From an uncultured Candidatus Melainabacteria bacterium (GTDB lineage Bacteria; Cyanobacteriota; Vampirovibrionia; Gastranaerophilales; Gastranaerophilaceae), in contig CAKVIG010000006.1 in the NCBI GenBank assembly GCA_934754515.1, positions 106,797-170,796 on the forward strand: a stretch of DNA of 64,000 nucleotides, in the 5' to 3' direction. Numbering within the stretch: position 1 is the first letter of the stretch; each line of letters starts with the position of its first letter. Under the pieces are notes generated by a model. That model was not told the DNA's origin, searched no databases, and saw only the letters and a list, made by a program, of their open reading frames with translations. Positions 33,148 to 41,693 of this stretch are shown here, in pieces. The position numbers were made by a program, and so were the translations under genes.

Positions 33148-34818
33148 ATGGATTTCAAAAAATTATTAGAAAATAAAGTGCTTTTAGCCTCCGTAGCAGG
33201 CGGCGTTGTACTCGTATTGGTAATTTTTATCATTTGCGGGTCTTTAGCTATGTCTAATAAAACTAAAGATGAACAAATTGACGTAAGTAAAGAACCTTTG
33301 AAAGAAGACGTTGACTTACTTACAACCGACAATTTGGGGAAAGCTTTAGAAATCCAAGCCCTATTAGCAAGAAATAACATCGTAGCCGCTCGTGCAGTTG
33401 ATGGTACAAAATCTGTTTTAAGACTTAAAAAAGGTGACTGCACCCCAGGGATGAAAAAATGTACAACCGAACAACGTGATAGAGCGATTATGGTAATCGT
33501 TGAAAGCGGTTTGTATGATCAAAACGTTGGTTTAGAAATCTTTGATAAAGGTGATTTTACTTCGACCAAAGAAGATAAAAGAATAAGATTGGTTCGTGCA
33601 ATGGATGGCGAACTTGCTCGTTTAATCAGAAGAATTGACGGAATTGAAAACGCATCTGTATTTATTTCTATTCCGGAACAAACAATGTTTTCTTCTATGC
33701 AAAAACCAATCACTGCGACTGTTCAACTTCAAGTTGCAGTTGGTCAAACTTTGAACATGGGAACAATTAAAGCTGTTTCTAACTTGTTGTTAGGCAGTGT
33801 TTCAGGCTTGAAAGCAGAAAACATTTCAATCACAGACACAAACGGTCACGTTTACAACAGTATGATTGATGCTCAATCAGAAATGCTTGCAAAACTTCAA
33901 GAAAACGACAAATACATGCAAGAAAAAGTTCAAACTCAATTGAACAGATTAATCGGACAAGGAAAATATGTTGCAACGGTTAGCACATTCCTTAAACAAG
34001 CTCCTGTCGAAAAATTCACAATCGCTTATGACCCTGAAAAGAAAGCTGCCGTGAATGAACAAACTTTCTCTGAAGGTTTAGGAGATCAAACTCAAGATGT
34101 AAATAAAAACACAAACGCAGTAAGCGTTTATCTTCCTAACGGTTTGCCTGCCGGAAGCTCTGATTCTACACAAAACAGAAGCTATTCAAGAACGGCTCGC
34201 GAAACTCAATACGGCGTAACAAAAGTTCAGACAAACGAATATATGTCACCCGGAACATTGGAAGAAATTTCAATTGCGGTAACTTTGGAAAAAGACGCGT
34301 TGCCTGTTGAATTAACTTTGGAAGAATTGAAAGAGTTAGTTGCACACGCAGCAAGCCCTAAAGCAGATCCTGAAAATGTAACAATTGCTTTTGCCGATTC
34401 TTTAGATCCATTCATGGCAGGTGATAAGAACGTTAAAGCTCCAATTAAGGCTGAACACGGCAACCCTTGGTGGTTAGCAATCGCACTTCTTGCATTCGGT
34501 TTGTTCTTCGGTCATAAAGCATTGACTCAAAAGATTAATGCTGCTAAAGCTGCTCAAGAAGAAGAATTGATGCGCTTGAGAGAAATGAACGAAGCGCAAG
34601 AAAAACAAATCAAAGATTTGAGCGTTAACGCTGCTGATATGATAGAAAAACAATCACAACTTCAACAAGGTTTGTTGGAACAACAAAACAAACCTGCTGC
34701 AATTCCTACTTCAGGCGCAGAAATCCGTGATGCCTTAAGAGAACTTAAACGTGAATTTGATGGCGTAGATGAAGGTGAAGCCGGAGAAAAAATCAGAAGT
34801 TGGATTGAACAAGGCTAA
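33148..34818 (+). CDS. fliF: Flagellar MS-ring protein FliF
   Basis: FliF forms the membrane MS ring of the basal body. The 556-residue protein has an N-terminal membrane helix (about 12-34), two ring-building motif regions (LEIQALLARNNIVAARAVDG and RAMDGELARLIRRIDGIENA with VFISIP), and a second membrane helix near 445-465 (WWLAIALLAFGLFFGHKAL). The cytoplasmic tail ends KIRSWIEQG, where FliG usually binds. Length is normal. It probably forms one transcript with fliE. Confidence 0.95.
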   Translation: MDFKKLLENKVLLASVAGGVVLVLVIFIICGSLAMSNKTKDEQIDVSKEPLKEDVDLLTTDNLGKALEIQALLARNNIVAARAVDGTKSVLRLKKGDCTPGMKKCTTEQRDRAIMVIVESGLYDQNVGLEIFDKGDFTSTKEDKRIRLVRAMDGELARLIRRIDGIENASVFISIPEQTMFSSMQKPITATVQLQVAVGQTLNMGTIKAVSNLLLGSVSGLKAENISITDTNGHVYNSMIDAQSEMLAKLQENDKYMQEKVQTQLNRLIGQGKYVATVSTFLKQAPVEKFTIAYDPEKKAAVNEQTFSEGLGDQTQDVNKNTNAVSVYLPNGLPAGSSDSTQNRSYSRTARETQYGVTKVQTNEYMSPGTLEEISIAVTLEKDALPVELTLEELKELVAHAASPKADPENVTIAFADSLDPFMAGDKNVKAPIKAEHGNPWWLAIALLAFGLFFGHKALTQKINAAKAAQEEELMRLREMNEAQEKQIKDLSVNAADMIEKQSQLQQGLLEQQNKPAAIPTSGAEIRDALRELKREFDGVDEGEAGEKIRSWIEQG

Positions 34819-34918
34819 AGCTTTTTAATATAAGACTAATCCAATATACTAATAATTTAAATACAAATTCAGACTTTTTACGGATTAAAGCATAACCACA
34901 AAATGTAACTATATAGTT

Positions 34919-35062
34919 ATGAAAGTAAAAAGTTTTTTCAAATTATTGAATAGAAAAATAAACAAATACGACAAAGCTACTTCAAATCCTTTTGAAGCAC
35001 CACCTTTGCCCATTGTTATTGTATGGATAGATGAACCGAAAGAAAATGAACCACAGGAATAG
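34919..35062 (+). CDS. Possible 47-residue small protein
   Basis: An open frame begins MKVKSFFKLLNRKINKYDKA and ends with an acidic DEPKENEPQE tail. The basic start and acidic end look protein-like. No clear ribosome binding site is present, and I know no relative. It lies between fliF and a convergent gene. Confidence 0.35.
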   Translation: MKVKSFFKLLNRKINKYDKATSNPFEAPPLPIVIVWIDEPKENEPQE

Positions 35063-35076
35063 TGATTTATTCAGCA

Positions 35077-36072
35077 CTATTTGCTACCCCAATCAAATAC
35101 AGAACTGATAGCATCATCAATCAATGATTGAATTGATTGAATTTCTGTATTGATTGATTCGAGTTCGGTTGATAAATTATCCATATCAATATCTAAATAG
35201 TCTTCTTTTTCGGAAATTCTTGCTTTTTCAGCTTCATACCAAGCAGTAACTTCTTCTCTTACTTCAGAGTTGTTATTTTGCGAAACAAGACCACTTGTAA
35301 CATAATATGTCAATGAAGTATCAGGATCATAATTACCTTCATCGTTGACAGTTGCAAGTTGGAATGTTCCGCTTGATAATGCATCACTTACATAGTCATC
35401 ATTTGTACCCATATCATTGTTGTATTCTGTTGTCCAACCGTTAGCCGCAGCAGCTTGGAAAATCGGATAATAGAAATCTACAATTGATTGAATTTTTTTA
35501 GTTGTAGTTTCTGTATTATCAACCGTAACTTTATTGCCGGTACTGTTTCCTGTAATAGTTTGAACGCCATTTGCGTCATAACTTGTACTATCTTGAGATT
35601 TACCGTCAATTGCATTTTTGAATTGGTCTTCGGTAAACCCTGGAAGAAGTTTTGCTAAAATTGCAGGAATTTGGTCTGTTGAAAATGTACCGCCTCTGCC
35701 TTGAGCATTCATAGCAGAAGAACCGAGTACACTTGTAATAGCACTCGCATAAGCTTTACTCATAACTACTTGACCTTTAAAGTCTGTCAAAATCATTGAA
35801 TTTTGACTCTTAAGAGGCTGTGTTCCGCCTGTTATTGCACTATAGTTATTACCATATCCCATCAAATAGCTGTAATTAATCTTGTTATACTTTCCGTTTG
35901 CATAATAAGAAATCTGTTTAGCCTTTAATTTACTGTTATATTCTTGCGATAACTGGGTTTGCTCTCTTGATAATGCCATTTTACGCATTGAATCAATAGA
36001 GATGCCATACTCGCAATCGGCTTTGCGGGCTGTCAATGTTAAAAGTCTTATGTTTGAGCAGGCTAATCCCAT
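35077..36072 (-). CDS. Unknown protein under a perfect sigma28 promoter
   Basis: I do not recognise this 331-residue protein. Residues 1-60 are helical and begin with a short motif around RLLTLTARKADCEYG. The middle is Asn/Thr/Ser/Gly-rich with few charges. The last 50 residues form an acidic coiled coil (LSTELESINTEIQSIQSLID). No signal peptide is present. The architecture of helical ends with a variable polar middle resembles secreted axial or hook-associated proteins, and the sigma28 promoter supports membership of the late flagellar regulon (inference). SD AAGGAAG lies 6-8 bases before the ATG. Confidence 0.75.
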   Translation of the reverse strand: MGLACSNIRLLTLTARKADCEYGISIDSMRKMALSREQTQLSQEYNSKLKAKQISYYANGKYNKINYSYLMGYGNNYSAITGGTQPLKSQNSMILTDFKGQVVMSKAYASAITSVLGSSAMNAQGRGGTFSTDQIPAILAKLLPGFTEDQFKNAIDGKSQDSTSYDANGVQTITGNSTGNKVTVDNTETTTKKIQSIVDFYYPIFQAAAANGWTTEYNNDMGTNDDYVSDALSSGTFQLATVNDEGNYDPDTSLTYYVTSGLVSQNNNSEVREEVTAWYEAEKARISEKEDYLDIDMDNLSTELESINTEIQSIQSLIDDAISSVFDWGSK

Positions 36073-36106
36073 TTTTCGCTTCCTTTATTTTGTCCCTTTT
36101 ACATGT

Positions 36107-36133
36107 TTATCGGCACATTTTGGCAAAACTTTA
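36107..36133 (-). promoter_or_regulatory. Perfect sigma28 (FliA) promoter
   Basis: On the minus strand TAAAGTTT (36126-36133), an 11-base spacer and GCCGATAA (36107-36114) match the textbook FliA consensus exactly. The ATG at 36072 lies about 35 bases downstream of the -10 box. Confidence 0.9.
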
Positions 36134-36230
36134 GCTTTTTGGGGAAAAGTTTTACAATTCTTTACAATAGAGCAATTTCTTTAAACTTTTGGTTTTATAC
36201 ATGTTAGAAGTAATTAGTGCAGGAGTTCGT

Positions 36231-37394
36231 ATGACTACAATTGATTCAATTGGAAACATTCCAACTATTCAAAATGGCAATGTCGTAAATAATCAACCAA
36301 AAGTAAACTTTAGAGCGTCAGCACCGATGGATAACCCGGTTGACAGCTTTATAAGCGAGCAAGAAAAAGCAAAGAAAAAGGCGAAAAAACAACAAAACTT
36401 GAATGCTGCGGTGCAAGTAGCACTCCTTGGTTTGTTTGGTGTAATCACTGCAGTTACGGTTAAACAGGCAAAGATGCAAGGTGTATTTAAAAAAGCAGAA
36501 AAACAACTTAGCTTTAAAGATTTATCCAAAGAATTGAGTCTAAGTGAAATGGCACTTCCTGATAGTCAAAAGAAAGCTGCCGAAAGAGTTGCAAACAGAA
36601 TTGAACACTATGATGAAATTATCAAAAAAGGTGGCAAAAAAGGTACAGCCATTTTATTCTATGGACCTCCGGGAACAGGTAAAAACACATTTGCTTATGC
36701 TATTACGAAGAAATTTCCTAATGCAAAATTCTTAGATATGGATATTTCTAAAATGAATTCAAAATGGCATGGTGAATCAGAACAAAATATCTTAGGCACA
36801 ATGGAAGCCACAATTAAATATGCAAAAGAACACCCAAGTGAAAAAGTATTTGTATTCTTGGATGAAATTGATTCCGTAATGATGCAAGATAGAAGCAGTG
36901 GCGCAAAACTTTCACAAGATATTTTAAACGCATTCAAAAAAGGTTTTAATAGCTTAACAGGCGAAAAAAATATTATTGTAATGGGTGCAACAAACTTAAA
37001 ACTTGACCCTAAAAGAGCTATGATGGAAGGAAAAGTTTTGGATACTGCAATGGTTGACAGATTTGCACAAAAAGTTCTTGTAGATTTACCAACAAAAGAC
37101 CAAATCAAAGAAGGCATTCAAAAATTCTATCAAAATTCAGAAAGAACAATGGTTGATGATGCAATGAAAAATATCAACAATCCGAAATGGGATAAAATTG
37201 CAGACTTCTTATCTAAAGAAGAACGTCAAACTTCATTCAGAAAATTGACAGACATCTTAGGAACTGCAGCAGAAAGTTCAGAAGTCGGTAAAAATGTTAC
37301 ATTTGACGATGTAATCAGAGCGATTAAAACAAATCAAAATACTTTGTATGCAACAGACGCTGAAATGCAAGCATTCTTGAACTCAGTAAAATAA
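36231..37394 (+). CDS. Membrane-anchored AAA+ ATPase with altered P-loop
   Basis: From the ATG at 36231 (SD AGGAG) the protein has 387 residues: a short N-terminal motif KVNFRAS (24-30), an acidic/Lys-rich linker, one hydrophobic helix (about 60-78) and a single AAA+ module. Walker A is GPPGTGKN (145-152), with Asn in place of the Thr/Ser that coordinates magnesium. Walker B VFVFLDEID (D211-E212) is intact, and sensor 1 is IVMGATN. FtsH/Vps4-like AAA ATPases remodel proteins; no protease domain is present. The next gene, 13 bases on, is a paralogue. Starts at 36189/36201 are upstream in frame but lack a ribosome binding site. Confidence 0.85.
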   Translation: MTTIDSIGNIPTIQNGNVVNNQPKVNFRASAPMDNPVDSFISEQEKAKKKAKKQQNLNAAVQVALLGLFGVITAVTVKQAKMQGVFKKAEKQLSFKDLSKELSLSEMALPDSQKKAAERVANRIEHYDEIIKKGGKKGTAILFYGPPGTGKNTFAYAITKKFPNAKFLDMDISKMNSKWHGESEQNILGTMEATIKYAKEHPSEKVFVFLDEIDSVMMQDRSSGAKLSQDILNAFKKGFNSLTGEKNIIVMGATNLKLDPKRAMMEGKVLDTAMVDRFAQKVLVDLPTKDQIKEGIQKFYQNSERTMVDDAMKNINNPKWDKIADFLSKEERQTSFRKLTDILGTAAESSEVGKNVTFDDVIRAIKTNQNTLYATDAEMQAFLNSVK

Positions 37395-37407
37395 AAGGAA
37401 TTATAAA

Positions 37408-38664
37408 GTGACTCAGATTAATACACAAACCCCAATCAGGCTTAAAGCAAATGATTATCAAGTAAATTATAATAATCGTTATACTCCGCCAATGCCTGAA
37501 GATTCTCCAATGGATGATGTCTTCATGATGCAGGCAATGGAACAACAAAAAGCTGTAAAAAAAGAAAAAAGTAAAGAGAACTGGAATAAAGCAGGAATTA
37601 TGGCTCAAATCGGGCTCGCTAGCGCATTTTTAGGAATACTTGGCATACAATTGTATAGTTTAAAAAAAGGTAGCGGTAGTGGTGCTATTAAAGCAAACAA
37701 ACTAGAGTGGAAAAACATTGCAAAAGATACAAAATTCCCGAAACTGGAAGATGACTGTGTAAATCCTAAAGTTAGAGAATTTATTAAAACTATGAAAAAA
37801 TCTGCAGGACTTTCTGAAAAAGCTGCAAAAATGGCTGGCGTAAAACGTCCAGAACAGTGTATTTTAATGTATGGTCCGTCTGGTACAGGTAAAACTTTCT
37901 CTGCTAAAATGTTGGCAAAAGAAATTGGTGCCGAGTATACAGAAGTACAATTTGCAGATGTTTCATCACCTTATATCGGACAAACTTCAGTTGAAATTCA
38001 AAACGTGTTTAAGAAATTAAAAAAACAAGCAGAAAAAAATCCTGACAAAAAATTCTTAGTCGGATTTAACGAAATAGATGCACTGCTTGTTCCTAGAGAA
38101 AAGTGCGGTTCCAACAACTTGCATTTAGCAGAAAACAGAACTGCATTTTTAAACGGTTTAGATGATATTGCTAATTTGAAAAATCTTAAAATCGTTGGCA
38201 CCACAAATGTTCATCCTGAATCCGGCAACTTGGATAAAGCATCTTTAAGCAGATTCAAGAACATGATTGAAATTTCACTTCCAACCGAAAAAGAATTAAA
38301 AGCATCTTTGAAATTCCATTTGAAAGATAGTGAAAGCATTACAAAACAAAAATTCTTTGAAAACAATAAAGATGAAATTGATAAATTTGTAGCAAAACTT
38401 CATAAAAACAAATATTCTCAAAGAGATGTAGCAGATTTAGCCGATAAAGCAAGAAACGAGTTTGCTAATGTCTTAGAAGGTTCTAAAGATATAGATGCTG
38501 AGAAATTTGATATCAAATATCTAAACAAAGCTTTTGATATAAAAGGCCCTACAACTGGTTCTATCTCATCAGAACCGGCTCATCCTGCATGGGAAAACTT
38601 TGTAATGCCAACGAGAAAAAAGACCTTGTGGCAAAGTATTAAAAGTTTATTTGGGAAATCATAG
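37408..38664 (+). CDS. Membrane-anchored AAA+ ATPase with altered Walker B
   Basis: This is a 418-residue paralogue of the preceding gene with the same plan: an N-terminal PIRLKAND segment (9-16), an acidic linker, a hydrophobic helix (about 62-84) and one AAA+ module. Walker A GPSGTGKT (156-163) is intact, but Walker B reads FLVGFNEID, with Asn221 replacing the magnesium-binding Asp. Sensor 1 is IVGTTN. The start is GTG at 37408 with AAGGAA about 8 bases upstream. The pair probably forms a hetero-oligomer (inference). Target and substrate are unknown. Confidence 0.85.
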   Translation: MTQINTQTPIRLKANDYQVNYNNRYTPPMPEDSPMDDVFMMQAMEQQKAVKKEKSKENWNKAGIMAQIGLASAFLGILGIQLYSLKKGSGSGAIKANKLEWKNIAKDTKFPKLEDDCVNPKVREFIKTMKKSAGLSEKAAKMAGVKRPEQCILMYGPSGTGKTFSAKMLAKEIGAEYTEVQFADVSSPYIGQTSVEIQNVFKKLKKQAEKNPDKKFLVGFNEIDALLVPREKCGSNNLHLAENRTAFLNGLDDIANLKNLKIVGTTNVHPESGNLDKASLSRFKNMIEISLPTEKELKASLKFHLKDSESITKQKFFENNKDEIDKFVAKLHKNKYSQRDVADLADKARNEFANVLEGSKDIDAEKFDIKYLNKAFDIKGPTTGSISSEPAHPAWENFVMPTRKKTLWQSIKSLFGKS

Positions 38665-38797
38665 ATAAATTTTGTGTTTAACACATTCAAAAACCTCTTG
38701 TTTTTAACAAGATATCTATGCCATGCATGCTTTGTATATACGATTTTAAAACTTCGTTACAAAGTCTTCAAAAAAGGCAATTTTTAAAAATAGAAAA

Positions 38798-38967
38798 ACT
38801 TTATATAAATGTAAGTAATGATTAAAACAAAGGAAACAAAATAAATAAGGTTAAGCAACTGAAACGTTAAGTTAATTAACCTAAAAGAAATTTTCTTTTT
38901 ATACTCTCTCTTAATATCCTCGTGTTTATTTAATGTTTGCCATTTTCAAAACGGCAAACTTTTTTTT
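38798..38967 (+). ncRNA. Candidate small transcript between the AAA genes and the tRNA-Glu remnant
   Basis: The 576 bases between 38665 and 39240 hold no credible gene. The promoter-like ACTTTATATAAATG (38798-38811) is shared with three protein genes, and a rho-independent terminator ends at 38967. This frames a possible transcript of about 140 bases containing complementary segments GGTTAA and TTAACC. There is no known RNA family match that I can see. Confidence 0.3.
38934..38967 (+). terminator. Rho-independent terminator
   Basis: The stem GTTTGCC/GGCAAAC (38934-38940 and 38952-38958) with an A/T inner part is followed by nine T on the plus strand. Confidence 0.7.
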
Positions 38968-39034
38968 TGGCGTTATAGAAATAAAAAATAAAAGTCTTAA
39001 AACAAAAAAACGAGCTTTTAAGCTAGTTTTTAAA

Positions 39035-39078
39035 TGGTACACCCAAGCGAATTCGAATCGCAGTCTACACCGTGAAAG
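39035..39078 (-). repeat. Duplicated 3' half of tRNA-Glu (attachment-site scar)
   Basis: These 44 bases match 40181-40224, the 3' half of the tRNA-Glu gene from the anticodon to CCA, with two mismatches and the same orientation. This is the classic footprint of tRNA-targeting integrases. The rest of the tRNA is missing, so it is not a functional tRNA. Confidence 0.85.
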
Positions 39079-39240
39079 CATCGCATTTGTTCTTTTTTTA
39101 GGTGTTATTTGGATTGAAAATTTAATTGATTAAACATTATTAATTAGCTTTTTTATATTGATTTAACAGGGTTAATTTGTGTGAACTTTTTTCTTACCAT
39201 TTTGTTGCCACTGTTAGATATTTCTTTTAAATAAATGTAA

Positions 39241-40081
39241 TTAACCTTTTCTCTTAATTTGTTTAGGTTGCTTATGCGAAAGAAAATTACTGTCAGTCAC
39301 AACTTTTTTACCAGTTTCTAATTCCAACTTTTCTTTTGCATCTTTAGCAATCTTACCACCACGTTTGACAGATTTCTTGTTTTCTTCCATGCCTGTTGCG
39401 TTTTCAGCTTCTGCAATTTGTCTGGTAGATAATTCTGCTAAAGCTGTAAAAATCAACTCTGCCTCAGACATGTGGTCTCTAAGATTCTGTAATTTCAACC
39501 CTTTCAAATCCTTGTGTTCTTTTACAGACAACCCAGACCATTCTTGGTGAATAATATTAGCCAGAATTGCATATTCTTCACCCTCTGTAATTTCATGGTC
39601 TTTCCAATAGTCTATTAATTTATTTCTGGTTTCTTGACCAGTCATGCGTTGCTGAATCCACTTTTCAGAACGACCAAGTTTTTGGTAAGTTTCTCTTGCT
39701 CTATCAATCGCTTTTAAAGGGTCTGCCATTTCTTGAACACGTTCTTGACCGACTTTAGCGAACCATTGTTTAATAGGTTCTGCTTTCTTTGACGGAATAG
39801 ACTGGATTATACGAAAAATTGTCTTGATATCAGCAACATCAGTCTTACGCATTTTCCGTCATCAGCTTGTAATTTCAACTGGTAACAATTTGTTACCAGT
39901 TCATTAAAACCTTCTTTTAAAAGCCTTCCCTTTAGAACCTTCCAGTATTTTCTAGCTGATTGGTAATCTCTTTCAATCAAAATTGCAACAATATCTACAA
40001 CAGAAAAGTAATATACTTCTTTTCTTCATCATAAATATGCCTAATTCTTTTGTTTTCAAACAAAGTTAAATCTTCACCCAT
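39241..40081 (-). pseudogene. dinD: Frameshifted BRO-N / DinD-like protein
   Basis: The intact 3' frame (39241-39852, 203 residues) has RKTDVADIKTIFRIIQSIPS and KAEPIKQWFAKVGQERVQE, typical of the BRO-N/DinD family found in phages and damage-inducible loci. The N-terminal part is present upstream but in other frames: it starts at an ATG at 40081 (SD AGGAG) as MGEDLTLFENKRIRHIYDEE. It breaks at a T-run (40004-40007 on the plus strand as AAAA), continues as SVVDIVAILIERDYQSARK, and breaks again in an A-run at 39852-39855. Each break is one base missing from a homopolymer. Restored, the protein would be about 280 residues. It lies inside the tRNA-Glu remnant. Confidence 0.8.
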
Positions 40082-40149
40082 TCTTAAATCTCCTGTTGTA
40101 TTCATACTATTAAAGCAAGTTTACATTGCCAACATATAAAACAACAAAA

Positions 40150-40176
40150 AAAGAACCACCTAAGTGGTTCTTTTTA
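40150..40176. terminator. Bidirectional terminator downstream of tRNA-Glu
   Basis: AGAACCAC-CTAA-GTGGTTCT forms an 8-bp stem flanked by A-runs and T-runs, so it can end transcription on both strands. It lies 5 bases beyond the 3' end of the tRNA. Confidence 0.8.
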
Positions 40177-40180
40177 TAAA

Positions 40181-40256
40181 TGGTACCCCCAAGCGAATTC
40201 GAATCGCTGTCTACACCGTGAAAGGGTGTTGTCCTAGGCCTCTAGACGATGGGGGC
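40181..40256 (-). tRNA. tRNA-Glu (anticodon TTC)
   Basis: This 76-base gene with encoded CCA can be folded by eye. The acceptor stem GCCCCCA pairs with TGGGGGT (one G-U). The anticodon stem ACACC/GGTGT encloses the loop CTTTCAC, giving TTC. The T-loop is TTCGAAT, and the D-arm begins TCGTCTAGAGGCCTAGGA. The anticodon complement lies at 40220-40222. It is the insertion site of the adjacent remnant. Confidence 0.96.
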
Positions 40257-40271
40257 TTATCGACAATTTCT

Positions 40272-40299
40272 ATATTACCAAATCAAAGTTTAATGTCAA
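40272..40299 (-). promoter_or_regulatory. tRNA-Glu promoter, TTGACA-N16-TAATAT
   Basis: On the minus strand, -35 TTGACA (40294-40299) and -10 TAATAT (40272-40277) sit 15 bases upstream of the mature tRNA 5' end. Confidence 0.75.
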
Positions 40300-40455
40300 G
40301 CAAAAAGTTTTAAAAATTTTTATTGTTTTTTAAATTTATAATACAAAAAATTAAACACTACTTTCTTAAAAAAAATGAGCAATTGAAAATTAGAAATTCC
40401 TTCTTGAATTTATCATATATTGAGCTTAAAATTAAAAAAAAGAATTGAGGAATTT

Positions 40456-41208
40456 ATGATTAACAAAAAATCTCGTGACGAAATTAAAAGGATGCGACAT
40501 GCAGGTCACATCGTTGCCCTTGTTCATAAAAAAATGAAAGAAGTTGTTGAACCGGGTATTTCAACCAAAGAATTAGACAACATAGCAATGAAAGTTATCA
40601 AAGAAAATAAAGCTATCCCGACATTTCTTGGTTACGCTGGTTTTCCGGCATGCATTTGCACTTCAATTAACGAAAAAGTCGTTCACGGGATTCCGTCAGA
40701 AACAGAAATTCTTAAAGAAGGCGATATAATCGCTATAGACGTTGGAGCAACTTACGGTGGCATGGTTGGCGACAGTGCGTGGTCTTATGCGGTGGGCAAA
40801 ATTTCAGAAGAAAAACAAATGCTTATGAAAGCAACAGAAGAAGCTCTATTTGCAGGTATTTCTAAAATGAGAGCAGGAAATGTTCTTGATGATATTTCAG
40901 GTGCGATAGAAGATGTTGCAAATAGTTACAAATTAGGCATTGTTCGTCAATACGGTGGACACGGAGTTGGTCACGAAATGCACGAAGACCCGTTTTTATT
41001 CAACTATAGAGTTGGTGACCAAACTCTAATCAAACCAAATACCGTTATCGCAATTGAACCGATGTTAAATCTTGGTGGCGACGAAGTTTTTGTCGAAGAC
41101 GACAAATGGGGCGTTGTAACAAAAGACAGAAAACCATCTGCGCACTTTGAACATACAGTTCTTGCAACAGATGGCGATCCAATCTTGATGACAACTCTTA
41201 TGGAGTAA
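40456..41208 (+). CDS. map: Type I methionine aminopeptidase
   Basis: Map removes the initiator Met from nascent proteins. The 250-residue protein has all five metal ligands: Asp in AIDVGATYGG, Asp in VGDSAWS, His in GGHGVGHEMHEDP, Glu in AIEPMLN and Glu in HFEHTV. The start is ATG 40456 with GAGG 6 bases upstream; a TTG at 40420 in frame is not supported. The gene converges on an unknown small gene with a 3-base gap. Confidence 0.97.
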   Translation: MINKKSRDEIKRMRHAGHIVALVHKKMKEVVEPGISTKELDNIAMKVIKENKAIPTFLGYAGFPACICTSINEKVVHGIPSETEILKEGDIIAIDVGATYGGMVGDSAWSYAVGKISEEKQMLMKATEEALFAGISKMRAGNVLDDISGAIEDVANSYKLGIVRQYGGHGVGHEMHEDPFLFNYRVGDQTLIKPNTVIAIEPMLNLGGDEVFVEDDKWGVVTKDRKPSAHFEHTVLATDGDPILMTTLME

Positions 41209-41211
41209 AGT

Positions 41212-41667
41212 TTACTTCAATGTCCAGATGCTTACAGTATTAACTCTGCCTGTTGCGTTATCTTTACATTGAGTTGTGAATTTTGTTCCATCGCACGTTG
41301 TTTTTCCATTAATAGATGTACAAACTTCTGTGCCAATTGTTGTTCGAGTTCTATTATCAGCTTGTCCTTTAATGTTTGATTTTTGGTCAGCAGCTGCTTG
41401 TTGGATATCTTTTATTGAAAAAGTATAATCTTTTGCAGATTCAGCAGTATTTGACATTCCAATGAATTGGTATGCAACTGCGGCATCTTTGCTTATACTT
41501 TTTAATTTTTGATTATATTGATTATAGACTTGTCCATTTTTTACAGTATATTTTCTGTCATTTATTTGAAAGCCAAAGTCACCTTTGAACTTTACATCTT
41601 TTCTATATTTTTGTCCATTTTTTTGATAATAAACTGGAATTGATGCTTCGCCAACTTGTTGTACCAT
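41212..41667 (-). CDS. Unknown 151-residue protein
   Basis: I do not recognise this protein. It is beta-rich and basic at the start (PVYYQKNGQKYRKDVKFKGD) with a VKFKGDF segment (25-31) like the F-x-[AG] motif in other unknowns of this window. The C-terminus has three cysteines (VCTSINGKTTCDGTKFTTQC). There is no signal peptide. SD AAGGAG lies 7 bases before the ATG, and the ACTTTATATATA motif lies at 41694-41708. Confidence 0.7.
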   Translation of the reverse strand: MVQQVGEASIPVYYQKNGQKYRKDVKFKGDFGFQINDRKYTVKNGQVYNQYNQKLKSISKDAAVAYQFIGMSNTAESAKDYTFSIKDIQQAAADQKSNIKGQADNRTRTTIGTEVCTSINGKTTCDGTKFTTQCKDNATGRVNTVSIWTLK

Positions 41668-41693
41668 TATTTGCTCCTTATTAATATCTCGTA

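Larger units (their letters stand above)
39035..40224 (-). mobile_element. Remnant of an integrated element at tRNA-Glu
   Basis: The 1.1 kb between the two direct repeats of the tRNA 3' half is the expected extent of an element inserted at the 3' end of tRNA-Glu. It holds only a broken BRO/DinD gene and no integrase, so it is a decayed prophage or satellite relic, or a small passenger mobilised in trans. Confidence 0.75.

Noticed and set aside
39035..39078. Second tRNA-Glu gene
   Set aside because: Only the 3' half is present; the D-arm and 5' acceptor strand are missing, so it is an attachment scar.
38933..39133. 66-codon frame in the gap before the tRNA remnant
   Set aside because: It begins on the terminator hairpin and reads through the tRNA scar; no ribosome binding site.
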